Positions 24,204 through 33,318 of a stretch of 36,095 bases of DNA are shown in pieces. The translations under genes were made by a program, and so were the position numbers. The DNA is from an uncultured Bacteroidales bacterium. GTDB lineage: Bacteria > Bacteroidota > Bacteroidia > Bacteroidales > Bacteroidaceae. Position 1 is the first letter of the stretch; each line of letters opens with the position of its first letter. The stretch spans positions 1 through 36,095 of the forward strand of contig CALZJF010000024.1 in the NCBI GenBank assembly GCA_945787885.1, read 5' to 3'. The notes beneath the pieces are model-generated. The model was not told the origin of the DNA and did no database searches. It saw only the letters and a list, made by a program, of their open reading frames with translations.

Positions 24204-24290
24204 AAGTGATTGCTTTGAGGGCCGGAAGTAATCATTTTGAAGGGTAAAACAGGTCAGTTTGGGGGGCGGAAGAGGTCAGTTTTCGGTAGC
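24204..24290. repeat. Degenerate tandem array, four units of about 22 bp
   Basis: Units begin at 24204 (AAGTGATTGCTTTGAGGG), 24226 (AAGTAATCATTTTGAAGGG), 24249 (ACAGGTCAGTTTGGGGGG) and 24270 (AAGAGGTCAGTTTTCGG). The second shares 13 exact bases with the array at 12896-12979. Confidence 0.65.
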
Positions 24291-24388
24291 GCGGCATGAG
24301 AATTTCTCTGAAAATACCGCATTTTGCCGAGCCGCGCTATAAGCGAGGTGTTAATTTGCCGATTATCAACAGCTTTTGACCGTACAAA

Positions 24389-24420
24389 TTTCGCCATATC
24401 ACAGAAAAAACGTACTTTTG
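24389..24420 (+). promoter_or_regulatory. Probable promoter for the OMP-lptC genes
   Basis: TACTTTTG (24413-24420) matches TAnnTTTG; TTTC (24389-24392) lies 20 bases upstream as a near-match -33 box. The leader to ATG 24578 would be about 150 bases. Confidence 0.55.
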
Positions 24421-24577
24421 CCCCCAAATCTGCAATTTCTGCGCCTCCCGTATGCCTTGCGGTGAGGGCGCGTTTATAGAGAGGCGGTGGAAAACAGAAG
24501 GGCTGATGCAGCATGGCATCCCCCCCCCTTCTCGCCTCAGACGGACAACGGTCGCCTCTCCACATAGAACCCACGTT

Positions 24578-25900
24578 ATGAAAAAAATCTTTTCTCTCTC
24601 TGCCATCCTCCTCCTGCTCTCAGGCTTCTGCATGACGCTGCGGGCAGACGACAACGGCATCAACTCCCCCTTCTCGCGCTACGGCATGGGACTTCTCAGC
24701 CGGCAGGGGCAGGGCTTCAATACAGGTATGGCAGGACTGGCGTATGGTATGCGTGACGGACGCGAACTGAACTTCAAAAACCCCGCTTCCTATACCGCCA
24801 TCGACTCCCTCACGTTTCTCTTCGATGCGGGCGTGACGCTGCAGAATGGCAATTTCGATGCAGGCAACGTCTCGTCGAATATCAAGGACGCCACTTTCGA
24901 CTATGTCTCGATGGGCTTCCGCCTCAATCGCTTCTTCGGAATGAGTCTGGGTGTCATGCCCTTTAGCAATGTGGGCTACGAAATCGCTACTGCCGGCGAT
25001 ATTTTCGATGCGGGTTCCATGGGCGAAGTCTATCCCACGAACAGCTATTCGGGTAGCGGCGGCACGCATCAGCTCTATGGCGGTGTGGCGTTTGCCCCCG
25101 TCCGGCCGTTGAGCATCGGCGTGAATGTCAGCTATTTCTGGGGCGTGATGGAGCATTATGCCATCAACTCCTACAGCGATAGCCAGACGCAATCGTTGTC
25201 GCGCGCCTATACCACCGACATCCGCACCTATAAGCTCGACTTCGGCCTGCAGTATCAGCAGCGTCTGGGGCGGCGGCATAGCCTGACGTTCGGCGCAGTC
25301 TATGGCCTCGGCCATGACATCCCCAGCAAGAGCTATTTCATCAATCAGCGTCTGAGCGGCTCTTCCGTCCTCGCCGGCGATACCATCGTGGCAAGGAAGG
25401 CATGGAGCCTGCCGCATACGTTTGGCGCAGGTCTGGCTTGGACGTACAAGGAGCGCCTCCGCGTTGGCGTCGATTATGCCTATGAGCGATGGAGCGCTGC
25501 CACGATGCCCACTCTCTCGCAGGATGCGCAGGGCGCACTGACCTATATGCCATCGTCGGCCGACTATTCTGACTGCCAGAAAATTACGGTAGGACTGGAG
25601 TACGTGCCTGACCCCACGGGGCTCCGTTGGCGCAACCGCATCAGATACCGCGCCGGATTCTCCTTCAGCGACTCCTATACGAAGATTCGCGGCGCAAGCG
25701 GCCCGAAGTCCTATCTCGCCACAGTGGGCGTGTCGCTCCCCATCATCAATCTCCACAGCAATCGCTCCTTCCTCAATGCCGCCCTGCAGTTTGAACGCGT
25801 GAACCCCACCGTGGCAGGACAACTGAAGGAGACGTATCTGCGTCTGAGCCTCGGCGTCTCGTTCAATGAGCGCTGGTTCATGAAGTGGAAGGTGAAATAA
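24578..25900 (+). CDS. FadL/OMPP1-like outer membrane beta-barrel protein
   Basis: The 440-residue protein has a signal peptide (MKKIFSLSAILLLLSGFC, cleavage near LRA-DD), then NSPFSRYGMGLLSRQGQGFNTGMAGLAYGMRDG and NFKNPASYTAIDSLTF. These are the hallmark of a FadL-like OMP family common in Bacteroidetes. Many alternating amphipathic strands follow, ending in a short basic tail. ATG 24578 is preferred over an in-frame start at 24452, whose extension is not signal-like and overlaps the leader. The gap to lptC is 16 bases, so they are co-transcribed. In other Bacteroidales I recall a similar OMP beside lptC. Substrate unknown. Confidence 0.8.
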   Translation: MKKIFSLSAILLLLSGFCMTLRADDNGINSPFSRYGMGLLSRQGQGFNTGMAGLAYGMRDGRELNFKNPASYTAIDSLTFLFDAGVTLQNGNFDAGNVSSNIKDATFDYVSMGFRLNRFFGMSLGVMPFSNVGYEIATAGDIFDAGSMGEVYPTNSYSGSGGTHQLYGGVAFAPVRPLSIGVNVSYFWGVMEHYAINSYSDSQTQSLSRAYTTDIRTYKLDFGLQYQQRLGRRHSLTFGAVYGLGHDIPSKSYFINQRLSGSSVLAGDTIVARKAWSLPHTFGAGLAWTYKERLRVGVDYAYERWSAATMPTLSQDAQGALTYMPSSADYSDCQKITVGLEYVPDPTGLRWRNRIRYRAGFSFSDSYTKIRGASGPKSYLATVGVSLPIINLHSNRSFLNAALQFERVNPTVAGQLKETYLRLSLGVSFNERWFMKWKVK

Positions 25901-25916
25901 TGCTTGACACATCTCC

Positions 25917-26513
25917 ATGCGCACACTGTTCTATCTCTGCTGCCTCGTCGCTGCTGCCTGCGGAGTGATGGCCTGCAGCAATGATGCTCCGCCGCAGGAT
26001 GCCGCCATCGTCAATCGCGAGAAGCTGCCCATCATGGTCAGTCATGGGGTGTCGAAGCTGATCAGCGATTCCGGCATCAATCGTTATAAGGTCATCACGG
26101 AGGAGTGGGCCATCTATGATAAGACGACGCCCCCGCGTCAGGACTTTCTGAAGGGCATTCTGCTGCTTCGCTTCGACAACAAGATGAAGGTGGACATGCA
26201 GATCACTGCCGACACCGCCTACTGGTACGACCAGAATCTATGGGAATTGCGCGGTCGCGTATTCGTCAATAATGAGGCATCGCAGACCACCTATCGCAGC
26301 GAACAGCTCTATTGGGATATGCGCACGCATGAGTTCTACTCCCATGTATGGATGCGCATCGTCACTCCTGAGCGCGACATCGAAGGCAATCGCTTCAAGA
26401 GCAACGAGAACATGACGCGCTACGAGGTGACGCAGGACAAGGGCTCGCTCCCCATGCCCGAGGACAATAAGCAGCCTGCCGACACGGCTGCCGCCCCCAG
26501 TCCGCAGGCGTAG
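25917..26513 (+). CDS. lptC: LptC-family LPS export lipoprotein
   Basis: The 198-residue protein carries a lipobox GVMAC (Cys20) and an LptC/OstA-like jellyroll: a DSG-N-R-YKVITEEW start, then ADTAYWYDQNLWELRGRVFV and SEQLYWDMRTHEFYS. LptC passes LPS from LptB2FG to LptA or the bridge; Bacteroidetes members are often predicted lipoproteins in place of a membrane helix, as here. The last 25 residues are a Pro/Ala-rich tail. It is 16 bases after the OMP gene, and a small hairpin lies downstream. Confidence 0.88.
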   Translation: MRTLFYLCCLVAAACGVMACSNDAPPQDAAIVNREKLPIMVSHGVSKLISDSGINRYKVITEEWAIYDKTTPPRQDFLKGILLLRFDNKMKVDMQITADTAYWYDQNLWELRGRVFVNNEASQTTYRSEQLYWDMRTHEFYSHVWMRIVTPERDIEGNRFKSNENMTRYEVTQDKGSLPMPEDNKQPADTAAAPSPQA

Positions 26514-26527
26514 CGCGCAGCCCTTGT

Positions 26528-26550
26528 GCTCTCAGTCGGCTGCTGAGAGC
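26528..26550 (+). terminator. Possible terminator after lptC
   Basis: GCTCTCAG (26528-26535) pairs with CTGAGAGC (26543-26550) around a seven-base loop, 15 bases after the lptC stop. What follows is C-rich, not a T tract, so this is weaker than the others. Confidence 0.45.
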
Positions 26551-26620
26551 CTCCCGCCTCCCTGTCCTCCGCCTCCCGCTCCCCCGTCTCCTTTCCCCCG
26601 GTCCCCCCTGTGTCAGCCTT

Positions 26621-26648
26621 CGCGCGCACGCGCGTGCGTATATATATA
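26621..26648. other. 28-base alternating purine-pyrimidine tract
   Basis: A perfect py-pu alternation made of CG/CA steps (26621-26638) and then TA steps. It includes the palindrome GCACGCGCGTGC. Such sequence favours Z-DNA or cruciform under supercoiling. Confidence 0.9.
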
Positions 26649-26823
26649 AGGAGTGGGCGCAGCCCCGTAGGCCGCCTCAGCCCCGTTCCGGCTTGTGCAG
26701 GCACACCATCTGAGCAGACACACAGGGCGAGAATGAGGGGGCTTCCACCGCAAGTGAAGCCTCTTTTTAGCCTCAAAATGCAAATAATTAGGAGCGTATG
26801 CCCCGAAAAATAGAAAAAATGCT

Positions 26824-26831
26824 TAATTTTG
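26824..26831 (+). promoter_or_regulatory. Possible -7 element for ppiD
   Basis: TAATTTTG matches TAnnTTTG, but no good -33 TTTG lies 19 bases upstream. It would leave a leader of about 255 bases before ATG 27094. Confidence 0.4.
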
Positions 26832-26877
26832 CGCGTTGAAAATGCTTTTTCTGCGCGTGGAAATCGCATTTTGCGCT
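26830..26877. repeat. Degenerate 21-22-bp repeat before ppiD
   Basis: TGCGCGTTGAAAATGC (26830-26845), TGCGCGTGGAAATCGC (26852-26867) and TGCGCT (26872-26877) recur at a spacing of 20-22 bases. They overlap or lie just after the possible promoter. Confidence 0.6.
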
Positions 26878-27093
26878 GTGCATGGCTCTGGCGGACGTGG
26901 CTCAGGCAGTGGGGATTTCCTCTCCTTGCCGGTGCAGCTCTCCCTGCGGTCATGGCGTTTCCACATGGTCTGCTGCCGGCAGACGGCCCGCGCGAGGTGC
27001 ATGGGCTACGGGAAAGCTCGCCGCTCCCCCCTCGCATCCCCACTTATTCCCTCCCCCTGATTTATAAAACATTAAAAAAATACAAAAAGCAAA

Positions 27094-29241
27094 ATGCCCG
27101 TTATTCAAAAAATCAGAAATCACGGCGTGTGGCTGATCGGAGTAATCGGCCTCGCACTGTTCGCCTTCATCGCAGAGGAATTTTTCCGTTCGTTGGAGAC
27201 GACTTCCAACCACAGCAAGCAGCAAGTGGGAGAGGTCTATGGCGAAACCCTTTCTATTCAGGACTTTCAGGAAATGGTGAACGAAGCCACGGAAGTCTAT
27301 AAACTTCGCAGTGGTCAGAACCTTTCCGACGCCATGCAAGACCAGTTGCGCGATCAGGTGTGGAATGAGTTTGTCGTATATCAGCTCGTGAAGCATGAGA
27401 CCGATGCACTCGGACTCTATGTCACCGATGCCGAAGTGCAGGATGCCCTCGTCAAGGGTACGGCACAGAGCCTTCAGGCCCTCTCCATGTTCCAGAGCCA
27501 GCAGGGACGTTTCGACTACACCGCTCTCCAGACCTTCCTGAAGCAATATAAAGAGCTGAAGGGCAAGGCGCAGGGCGAGCAGTTCGAGCAGATTGAGACC
27601 GTCTATCGCCTGTGGAAGTATGCTGAGAAGCAGCTCCGCAAAGAGCTCCTCCTCAACAAGTATCAGGGACTCTTCTCCATGTCCATCCTGGCCAACCCCA
27701 TCAATGCGCAGGCTGCCTACGACGACCGCACGAACACGACGACTGCCGTTGTGGCTGCTCTCCCCTATGCCGCTATCACCGACAAGGTGGAAGTGACCGA
27801 CGAGGAGCTGAAGGCTGCTTATGAGAAGTATAAGGAAAACTTCCGCCTTGAGTCTGAACTCCGCGATGTGAAGTACATTGACGTGGCTGTCACTGCCAGT
27901 GCTGCCGACAAGAAAGCCCTCGACGAGGAGATGAACGGCATCTACGAGAAGCTCGTGGCCGGAACGGAGCCTGCCGTCGTAGTAGGTGGCAGCAACAGCA
28001 CCGTGCGTTTCGCCGATATGCCCCTCAGTGCCAGCGCATTCCCCTACGATGTGCGTCAGCGTCTCGACTCTATGAGCGTGGGCGAGGTGAAGAAGCCCTA
28101 TCGCAACATGGGCGACAATACGATGAACGTGGTGAAACTGCTCGGCAAGACCACCACTGCCGACTCTATCCTCTATCGTGCCGTCTTCGTGCAGGGCAAG
28201 GATGAGGCGGATGTGCAGCAGCGTCAGGACTCCATCCTCAATGCGCTGCGTGGCGGTGCCAAGATGAAGCAGATAGCCAAGGCTTACGGTCAGAACGCTG
28301 ACTCTGCATGGGTCACCTCCGCACAGCTTGAGCAGGGAGCTTCTCTGCCTGAGAACGTGAAGTTTGCCAAGGCGCTCTATGAGGGCAACGGGCTGACCAC
28401 GCTCGAGCTCAACGGCAATCGCCTCGTCATCGAGATCATGCAGAAGAAGGGAAGCTCGCCCAAGTATCTTGCTGCTGTGGTGAAGTGCAACATCAACTTC
28501 TCCAAGGACACTTACAATGAAGCTAAGAATAAGCTCAACCTCTTCTTGGCTAAGAATAAGGACCTCGCCGCCGTTGAAGCCGCTGCTGCAAAGGCTGGCT
28601 ATCAGGTGGTTAACCTCCCCAACTTCTCTTCTGCCAGCCACAACATCGGTGCTGACGGACGTATGCCTGGCGTGGCAGGCTCGAAGGAAGCCCTCCGTTG
28701 GGTGTTCGATGATGCCAAGGTGGGCGAAGTCTCCAAGATGTACGACTGCGGTGCTGCCAACGACCATATTCTCGTTGTTGGCCTCAGCGCTATCCATGAG
28801 AAGGGCTATATGCCTTGGGATGCTGAAGACGTGAAGTCATTCCTCACCGATGTCGTGACGGCTGAGAAGAAGGCCGAACTGGCCTCGAAGAAGCTCGCCG
28901 GCGTGAAGACCATCGAGGCTGCTAAGGCAAAGGGTGCCGTGGTTGATACGCTGAAGAACAGCAACTTCTTCCTTACTCCCTTCATCGCCGCCACTCAGGC
29001 TCCTGAAGCTAAGGTGGCTGCTGCCCTCGCTGCTACGAAGGCGAACGAAACCTCTGGCGTCGTTCTCGGTACGGCCGGTGCTTACGTGCTGAAGGTCGTT
29101 TCTCACGATAAGGGCACGGGCACGTTTGATAAGACCACCGAGACGAACATGCTCGCTCGTCAGTATGTGCAGATTGCACAGAGCGCATTCCTCGACTTGG
29201 CCCACAATGCGAAAATCGTCGACAACCGCTATAAGTTCTAA
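27094..29241 (+). CDS. ppiD: PpiD-like membrane-anchored peptidyl-prolyl isomerase/chaperone
   Basis: The 715-residue protein has a short cytoplasmic N-terminus (MPVIQKIRNH), one membrane helix (11-30) and a large periplasmic part. A SurA-N-like chaperone region follows (about 40-260: VYGETLSIQDFQEMVNEA, LRDQVWNEFVVYQLV), then a linker VTDEELKAAYEKYKENF. A parvulin-like segment lies around 359-450 (RAVFVQGKDEADVQQRQDSI) and looks degenerate, so it may be mainly a chaperone. PpiD helps exported and outer membrane proteins fold at the inner membrane. ATG 27094 follows an A-rich leader. The gene is followed by a clear terminator. The call is from domain layout and length. Confidence 0.88.
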   Translation: MPVIQKIRNHGVWLIGVIGLALFAFIAEEFFRSLETTSNHSKQQVGEVYGETLSIQDFQEMVNEATEVYKLRSGQNLSDAMQDQLRDQVWNEFVVYQLVKHETDALGLYVTDAEVQDALVKGTAQSLQALSMFQSQQGRFDYTALQTFLKQYKELKGKAQGEQFEQIETVYRLWKYAEKQLRKELLLNKYQGLFSMSILANPINAQAAYDDRTNTTTAVVAALPYAAITDKVEVTDEELKAAYEKYKENFRLESELRDVKYIDVAVTASAADKKALDEEMNGIYEKLVAGTEPAVVVGGSNSTVRFADMPLSASAFPYDVRQRLDSMSVGEVKKPYRNMGDNTMNVVKLLGKTTTADSILYRAVFVQGKDEADVQQRQDSILNALRGGAKMKQIAKAYGQNADSAWVTSAQLEQGASLPENVKFAKALYEGNGLTTLELNGNRLVIEIMQKKGSSPKYLAAVVKCNINFSKDTYNEAKNKLNLFLAKNKDLAAVEAAAAKAGYQVVNLPNFSSASHNIGADGRMPGVAGSKEALRWVFDDAKVGEVSKMYDCGAANDHILVVGLSAIHEKGYMPWDAEDVKSFLTDVVTAEKKAELASKKLAGVKTIEAAKAKGAVVDTLKNSNFFLTPFIAATQAPEAKVAAALAATKANETSGVVLGTAGAYVLKVVSHDKGTGTFDKTTETNMLARQYVQIAQSAFLDLAHNAKIVDNRYKF

Positions 29242-29273
29242 GCCTGCTGACGTAGGTAAAGAAAATGAGAGTC

Positions 29274-29321
29274 GTTCCTTTATATATATATAGGTGTTGT
29301 TCCTTATATATATATAGGTGT
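29274..29321. repeat. Two direct TA-rich repeats after ppiD
   Basis: A 24-base unit from GTTCCTT through a TA run to AGGTGT (29274-29297) recurs with one base fewer at 29299-29321. The block TCCTTATATATATA occurs inverted at about 26640-26653, before ppiD. Confidence 0.85.
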
Positions 29322-29341
29322 AAGGCTCGTTAATTCCTGAA

Positions 29342-29385
29342 AAAAACGGGAAGCCATAAGCGCGAAGCTTGGGCTTCCCGTTTTT
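29342..29385 (+). terminator. Terminator of ppiD
   Basis: CGGGAAGCC (29347-29355) pairs with GGCTTCCCG (29372-29380), flanked by A5 on the left and T5 on the right, giving a 14-bp stem including the A-T pairs. Confidence 0.9.
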
Positions 29386-29616
29386 CGGCTTTGAGCTGTG
29401 GGGCCATGCTGCATCGCGTAGCCTCCGTTCCCTCTCCCTCTCTGCCTTCTCCGCCTCTCCTGCCTCTCTTCGTCTTTCTTTAGCAGTCCCCCTTTTCGCA
29501 GGGCCTGTGCGCTCAGTCGCCGGCAGAGTGCTTCTGCGGGGAGCCGCAAGCCCCCTCCGCAGTTCCTCGCAAGCCTTCGCGCAAGGCGTATGGGGAGGTT
29601 TGTGGGTGATGTATGC

Positions 29617-29646
29617 CTTGAAACTGCAAAAAACTGCGTAACTTTG
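29617..29646 (+). promoter_or_regulatory. Promoter for mfd
   Basis: TAACTTTG (29639-29646) matches TAnnTTTG, with CTTG (29617-29620) 18 bases upstream. The leader to ATG 29761 would be about 110 bases, which argues against starts upstream of 29761. Confidence 0.65.
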
Positions 29647-29760
29647 CATCCAAATGCCGACTGCCACCAGGGAAAGCCGCCGACGGTCAGGCAGAAGCTC
29701 CCTCCGCCTTTCCCTTCATACGCTATACATCAAACCCCGTGGCATCTTGCCACAACCCTC

Positions 29761-32700
29761 ATGCAGATATCAGAAATCCTTCCGCTCTTCGCTCAGCATC
29801 CCTGTGTTTGCGCCTTGGCAGAAAGCCTGCGGCAGCGAAAAGCATCCACCATCGTCCTCGATGGCCTACACGGGTCAGCACCCGCAGTGGTGCTCGCCGC
29901 AGCCTGTGAGGCACAAACCTTCCTCGTCATCTTGCCCGATGAGGAAGAAGCGGGCTATTTCTATAATGACATGGTGCAACTGCTGGGCGACCGCCGTGTG
30001 CTGTTCTTCCCCTCCAGTTATCGCCGTGCCATCAAATATGCCCAGCGCGATGCTGCCAACGAGATTTTGCGCACCGATGTCCTCACCACGCTCGCACAGC
30101 CCACCCCCGAAGGGCTCTTCATCATCACCTCGCCGGCAGCACTGGCAGAGCGGGTTGCACCACGCGAGGAGATGGACGACGCGACACTGAGGGTGCAGAC
30201 GGGGGTAGAATATGATTTGATGCTGCTTGTCAAACGCCTCGAAGAGAGAGGGTTCCGCCGCAAAGACTATGTCTATGAGCCCGGCGAGTTTGCGCTGCGA
30301 GGCAGTATTCTTGATATTTTCAGCTTTTCGTCAGAATACCCCTACCGCCTCGACTTCTTCGGCGATGAGGTAGATAGCATCCGCACCTTCGAGGTGCAGA
30401 CGCAGCTGTCGCGCGAGGTGATGCAGGAAGTGGCAATCGTGCCTGAATGTTGCGGCGGCAACGTGGGACGCAAAGCCACACCTTTGGTGCCTTTCACCGA
30501 TTTCCTGCCTGCCGACACCATCATCGTAGCTCGCAATCTTCCCTTCGTCTCGCAAAAGGTGCAGCAGTATTATGATGAAGGCTTCTCGCGTCAAGCCATC
30601 GCTGAGCGGGAGGCAGAGAGCCGTGCCACCTCTGAGATGGAGCTCGAAGCCATTCGTCAGCAGTTGCGGGCTGACTTTATGCTCGTGGAGGGTAGTGTGA
30701 TTGACAACGGACTACAGAAATACCCTCTCGTCCAGCTCGGCGGACGGGCGAATGATGCCAAAATAATTCGTTTTTTTAGCGAGATTCAGCCTCTTTTTCA
30801 CAAAGACTTCGAGCAACTCAACCAGCGATTCATGGAGAATCGCCGCAGTGGCATTGCCACTTACGTCATGGCAGACAGCGAGAAGCAGACCGAACGTCTG
30901 TGCGAAATCCTGCAAGGTCTTAACGCCGAAGCCCATGCCACGGCTGCCATGCCCGAACTCTTCATTCCCATCCTCCATACCCTCCACGAAGGCTTCACCC
31001 TCTTCGGGGGAAATACGGCATCGGAGCGGAACGGCGGCACAGCCGTCTATACGGACCATCAGATTTTTGACCGTTTCCATAAGTATAACCTCAGGAGTCA
31101 GCATGCGCGCAACTCCAAGATGGCACTGACGCTCAAGGAGCTGATGCAGTTTCAGCCTGGCGATTTCGTCGTTCACGTAGATCACGGCATCGGACAGTTT
31201 GCGGGACTCGTGCGCGAAATCGGTCCTGACGGTCAGATGCGTGAGGTCATCAAAATCAATTATCGCGATGGAGGAGCCGTCCTCGTCAGCATCCATGCCC
31301 TCCACAAACTATCGAAATACAAGGGCCGAGAGGGACAGCCGCCCCGTCTCTCAAGTCTCAGCACCGGAGCCTGGGACCGCATCAAGGAGCGCACGAAGAG
31401 TAAACTCAAGGACATCGCGCGCGACCTTATCCTGCTCTATAGCAAACGCCGCGAAGAAAAGGGGTTTGCCTTCTCATCTGATAATTTCATGCAGCATGAG
31501 TTAGAGGCATCATTCCGCTACGAGGATACTCCTGACCAACTCAAGGTGACGCAGCAGGTAAAGGCAGATATGGAGCGTCCACAGCCCATGGACCGTTTGG
31601 TCTGCGGTGATGTGGGATTCGGCAAGACGGAGATAGCCGTGCGCGCTGCCTTCAAGGCCGCGTGCGACAATAAGCAAGTGGCGGTCATGGTGCCTACGAC
31701 CATTCTCGCGCGGCAGCATTATAACACGTTTGCCAAGCGGCTGAAAAATTTTCCCGTACGTGTGGAATACCTCTCGCGGGCGAGGACTGCGCAGCAGACG
31801 AAGGCCATTCTTGCCGACCTTGCCTTGGGAAAAATCGACATCATCATTGGCACCCACAAGCTCATCGGCAAGACCGTGAAGTTCAAGGATCTTGGTTTGC
31901 TCATCATCGACGAGGAACAGAAGTTCGGCGTCAGCGTCAAAGAGAAACTTCGTCAGATGAAAGCCTCCGTCGATACGCTCACCATGTCGGCAACGCCCAT
32001 TCCGCGCACCCTCCAATTCTCCCTCATGGGAGCCCGCGACCTCAGCGTTATCAGTACGCCGCCGCCCAACCGCCGCCCCATTCAGACGGAGATTCATACC
32101 TTCAGCGGTGAGGTCTTGGCAGATGCCGTCAATTTCGAGCTCTCACGCAATGGGCAAGTCTATATCGTCACCCATAGAATCAGCAGGCTCGACGATATCG
32201 CCGCGCTCATTCGCAAGTATATTCCGGATGCCAGATATGTCATCGGCCACGGACAGATGCCGCCCAAACAGTTGGAGGGCGTGGTAGAGGACTTCATCAA
32301 TCAGGAGTATGATATTCTTCTCTCTACGACTGTCGTTGAAAATGGCATAGATATCCCCAATGCCAATACCATCATCATCGACTCCGCCCATCATTTCGGA
32401 CTCTCCGACCTCCACCAAATGCGCGGGCGTGTGGGGCGCGGCGGTCAGAAAGCCTTCTGCTATCTCCTTGCACCGCCCCTTTCCGCCCTCCCCGACGATT
32501 GTCGCCGTCGTTTGCAAGCCATCGAAAATTTCTCCGACCTCGGCTCTGGCATACACATCGCCATGCAGGACCTCGATATTCGCGGTGCCGGAAATCTCCT
32601 CGGAGCAGAGCAGAGCGGCTTTATTGCCGACTTGGGCTACGAAACCTACCAGAAGATTTTGGCAGAAGCTGTGGCAGAACTTCACAACGAAATGCCCGAA

Positions 32701-33240
32701 TATGCCGAAGAGGCTGAGCCGGAGACGAGCGAAGAGCCTCGTGCGCCCATTACGCTTGATGCCGACGGCACGGCATTCGTGGCAGAGTGCAACATTGAAT
32801 GCGACCTTCGTGCCTACTTCCCCGAAACTTATGTCCCCGGTGCTGGCGAACGCATGCTGCTCTATCGCGAGCTCGACGGTTTGACTGACGAAACGCACAT
32901 TGCCGCCTTCCGCGAGCGTCTGATTGACCGTTTCGGACCGCTCGTCCCTGAGGCAGAAGAGCTTTTGCGCGTCATTCCCCTTCGGCAGTTGGCGCGGCGC
33001 TGCGGCGTGGAGCGCATCGTGCTGCGTCAATCGTCAATGACGCTCTATTATGTCTCTAACGATGCCAGCCCCTTCTACCGAACGGCGTGCTTCTCGCGCA
33101 TCTTCGCCCAGATAACTTCCATGGCGAGTGCCGGACGATGCTCCATTTCCAATCAGCCCGGAAAGTATTACGTTCGCTTCAGGAACATCCGCACCGTGGC
33201 AGAAGCCGAGCGCATTCTCCGAAAGCTCCTCGGAGAGTAG
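29761..33240 (+). CDS. mfd: Transcription-repair coupling factor
   Basis: The 1159-residue protein is Mfd, the ATP-driven translocase that removes RNA polymerase stalled at DNA damage and recruits UvrA. The N-terminal UvrB-homology region is clear (DYVYEPGEFALRGSILDIFSF, EYPYRLDFFGDEVDSIRTF). An RNAP-interacting (CarD-like) domain follows, with FQPGDFVVHVDHGIGQFAG and KYKG. Then comes the RecG-type motor: Walker A VCGDVGFGKTE (Lys622), DEEQ box (Asp717-Gln720), TMSATPIPRTL, and motif VI DLHQMRGRVGRGGQKAFCYLL. The C-terminal regulatory domain is about 1010-1159. ATG 29761 gives the family length; an earlier in-frame start at 29590 precedes the promoter. The next gene begins 78 bases after the stop. 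Confidence 0.97.
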   Translation: MQISEILPLFAQHPCVCALAESLRQRKASTIVLDGLHGSAPAVVLAAACEAQTFLVILPDEEEAGYFYNDMVQLLGDRRVLFFPSSYRRAIKYAQRDAANEILRTDVLTTLAQPTPEGLFIITSPAALAERVAPREEMDDATLRVQTGVEYDLMLLVKRLEERGFRRKDYVYEPGEFALRGSILDIFSFSSEYPYRLDFFGDEVDSIRTFEVQTQLSREVMQEVAIVPECCGGNVGRKATPLVPFTDFLPADTIIVARNLPFVSQKVQQYYDEGFSRQAIAEREAESRATSEMELEAIRQQLRADFMLVEGSVIDNGLQKYPLVQLGGRANDAKIIRFFSEIQPLFHKDFEQLNQRFMENRRSGIATYVMADSEKQTERLCEILQGLNAEAHATAAMPELFIPILHTLHEGFTLFGGNTASERNGGTAVYTDHQIFDRFHKYNLRSQHARNSKMALTLKELMQFQPGDFVVHVDHGIGQFAGLVREIGPDGQMREVIKINYRDGGAVLVSIHALHKLSKYKGREGQPPRLSSLSTGAWDRIKERTKSKLKDIARDLILLYSKRREEKGFAFSSDNFMQHELEASFRYEDTPDQLKVTQQVKADMERPQPMDRLVCGDVGFGKTEIAVRAAFKAACDNKQVAVMVPTTILARQHYNTFAKRLKNFPVRVEYLSRARTAQQTKAILADLALGKIDIIIGTHKLIGKTVKFKDLGLLIIDEEQKFGVSVKEKLRQMKASVDTLTMSATPIPRTLQFSLMGARDLSVISTPPPNRRPIQTEIHTFSGEVLADAVNFELSRNGQVYIVTHRISRLDDIAALIRKYIPDARYVIGHGQMPPKQLEGVVEDFINQEYDILLSTTVVENGIDIPNANTIIIDSAHHFGLSDLHQMRGRVGRGGQKAFCYLLAPPLSALPDDCRRRLQAIENFSDLGSGIHIAMQDLDIRGAGNLLGAEQSGFIADLGYETYQKILAEAVAELHNEMPEYAEEAEPETSEEPRAPITLDADGTAFVAECNIECDLRAYFPETYVPGAGERMLLYRELDGLTDETHIAAFRERLIDRFGPLVPEAEELLRVIPLRQLARRCGVERIVLRQSSMTLYYVSNDASPFYRTACFSRIFAQITSMASAGRCSISNQPGKYYVRFRNIRTVAEAERILRKLLGE

Positions 33241-33318
33241 CCCCGTTCCCCGTGCTTTCAAACGCTCGCCCTCTTCCCATCATCACGAATCTTTAACCCC
33301 ATACATTATCCTGATAGT

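Larger units (their letters stand above)
23969..24577. other. Intergenic region between divergent Rpn-like and OMP genes
   Basis: No supported gene. It holds a likely minus-strand promoter (24007-24037), a degenerate tandem array (24204-24290) and a plus-strand promoter (24389-24420) with a leader of about 150 bases to the OMP gene. The short frames here lack family resemblance. Confidence 0.6.
26514..27093. other. Intergenic region before ppiD
   Basis: No supported gene. In order it holds a hairpin (26528-26550), a C-rich polypyrimidine stretch (about 26551-26608), a 28-base alternating purine-pyrimidine tract (26621-26648), a -7-like promoter element (26824-26831) and a short degenerate repeat (26830-26877). 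Confidence 0.6.
29242..29760. other. Intergenic region between ppiD and mfd
   Basis: No supported gene. It holds the TA-rich direct repeats (29274-29321), the ppiD terminator (29342-29385), a pyrimidine-rich stretch and the mfd promoter (29617-29646). The frame open from 29590 only extends mfd upstream and lies across its promoter. Confidence 0.7.

Noticed and set aside
24620-25924. 434-residue minus-strand frame opposite the OMP gene
   Set aside because: Antisense shadow; Ala/Ile/His-rich, with no signal or domain.
26950-28797. 615-residue minus-strand frame opposite ppiD
   Set aside because: Long because of codon bias in ppiD; His/Leu/Val/Glu-rich with no motif, while the sense frame has clear PpiD features.
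29590-29760. Earlier start for Mfd
   Set aside because: The extension lies across a good promoter match and is unlike the family; ATG 29761 gives the normal N-terminus.
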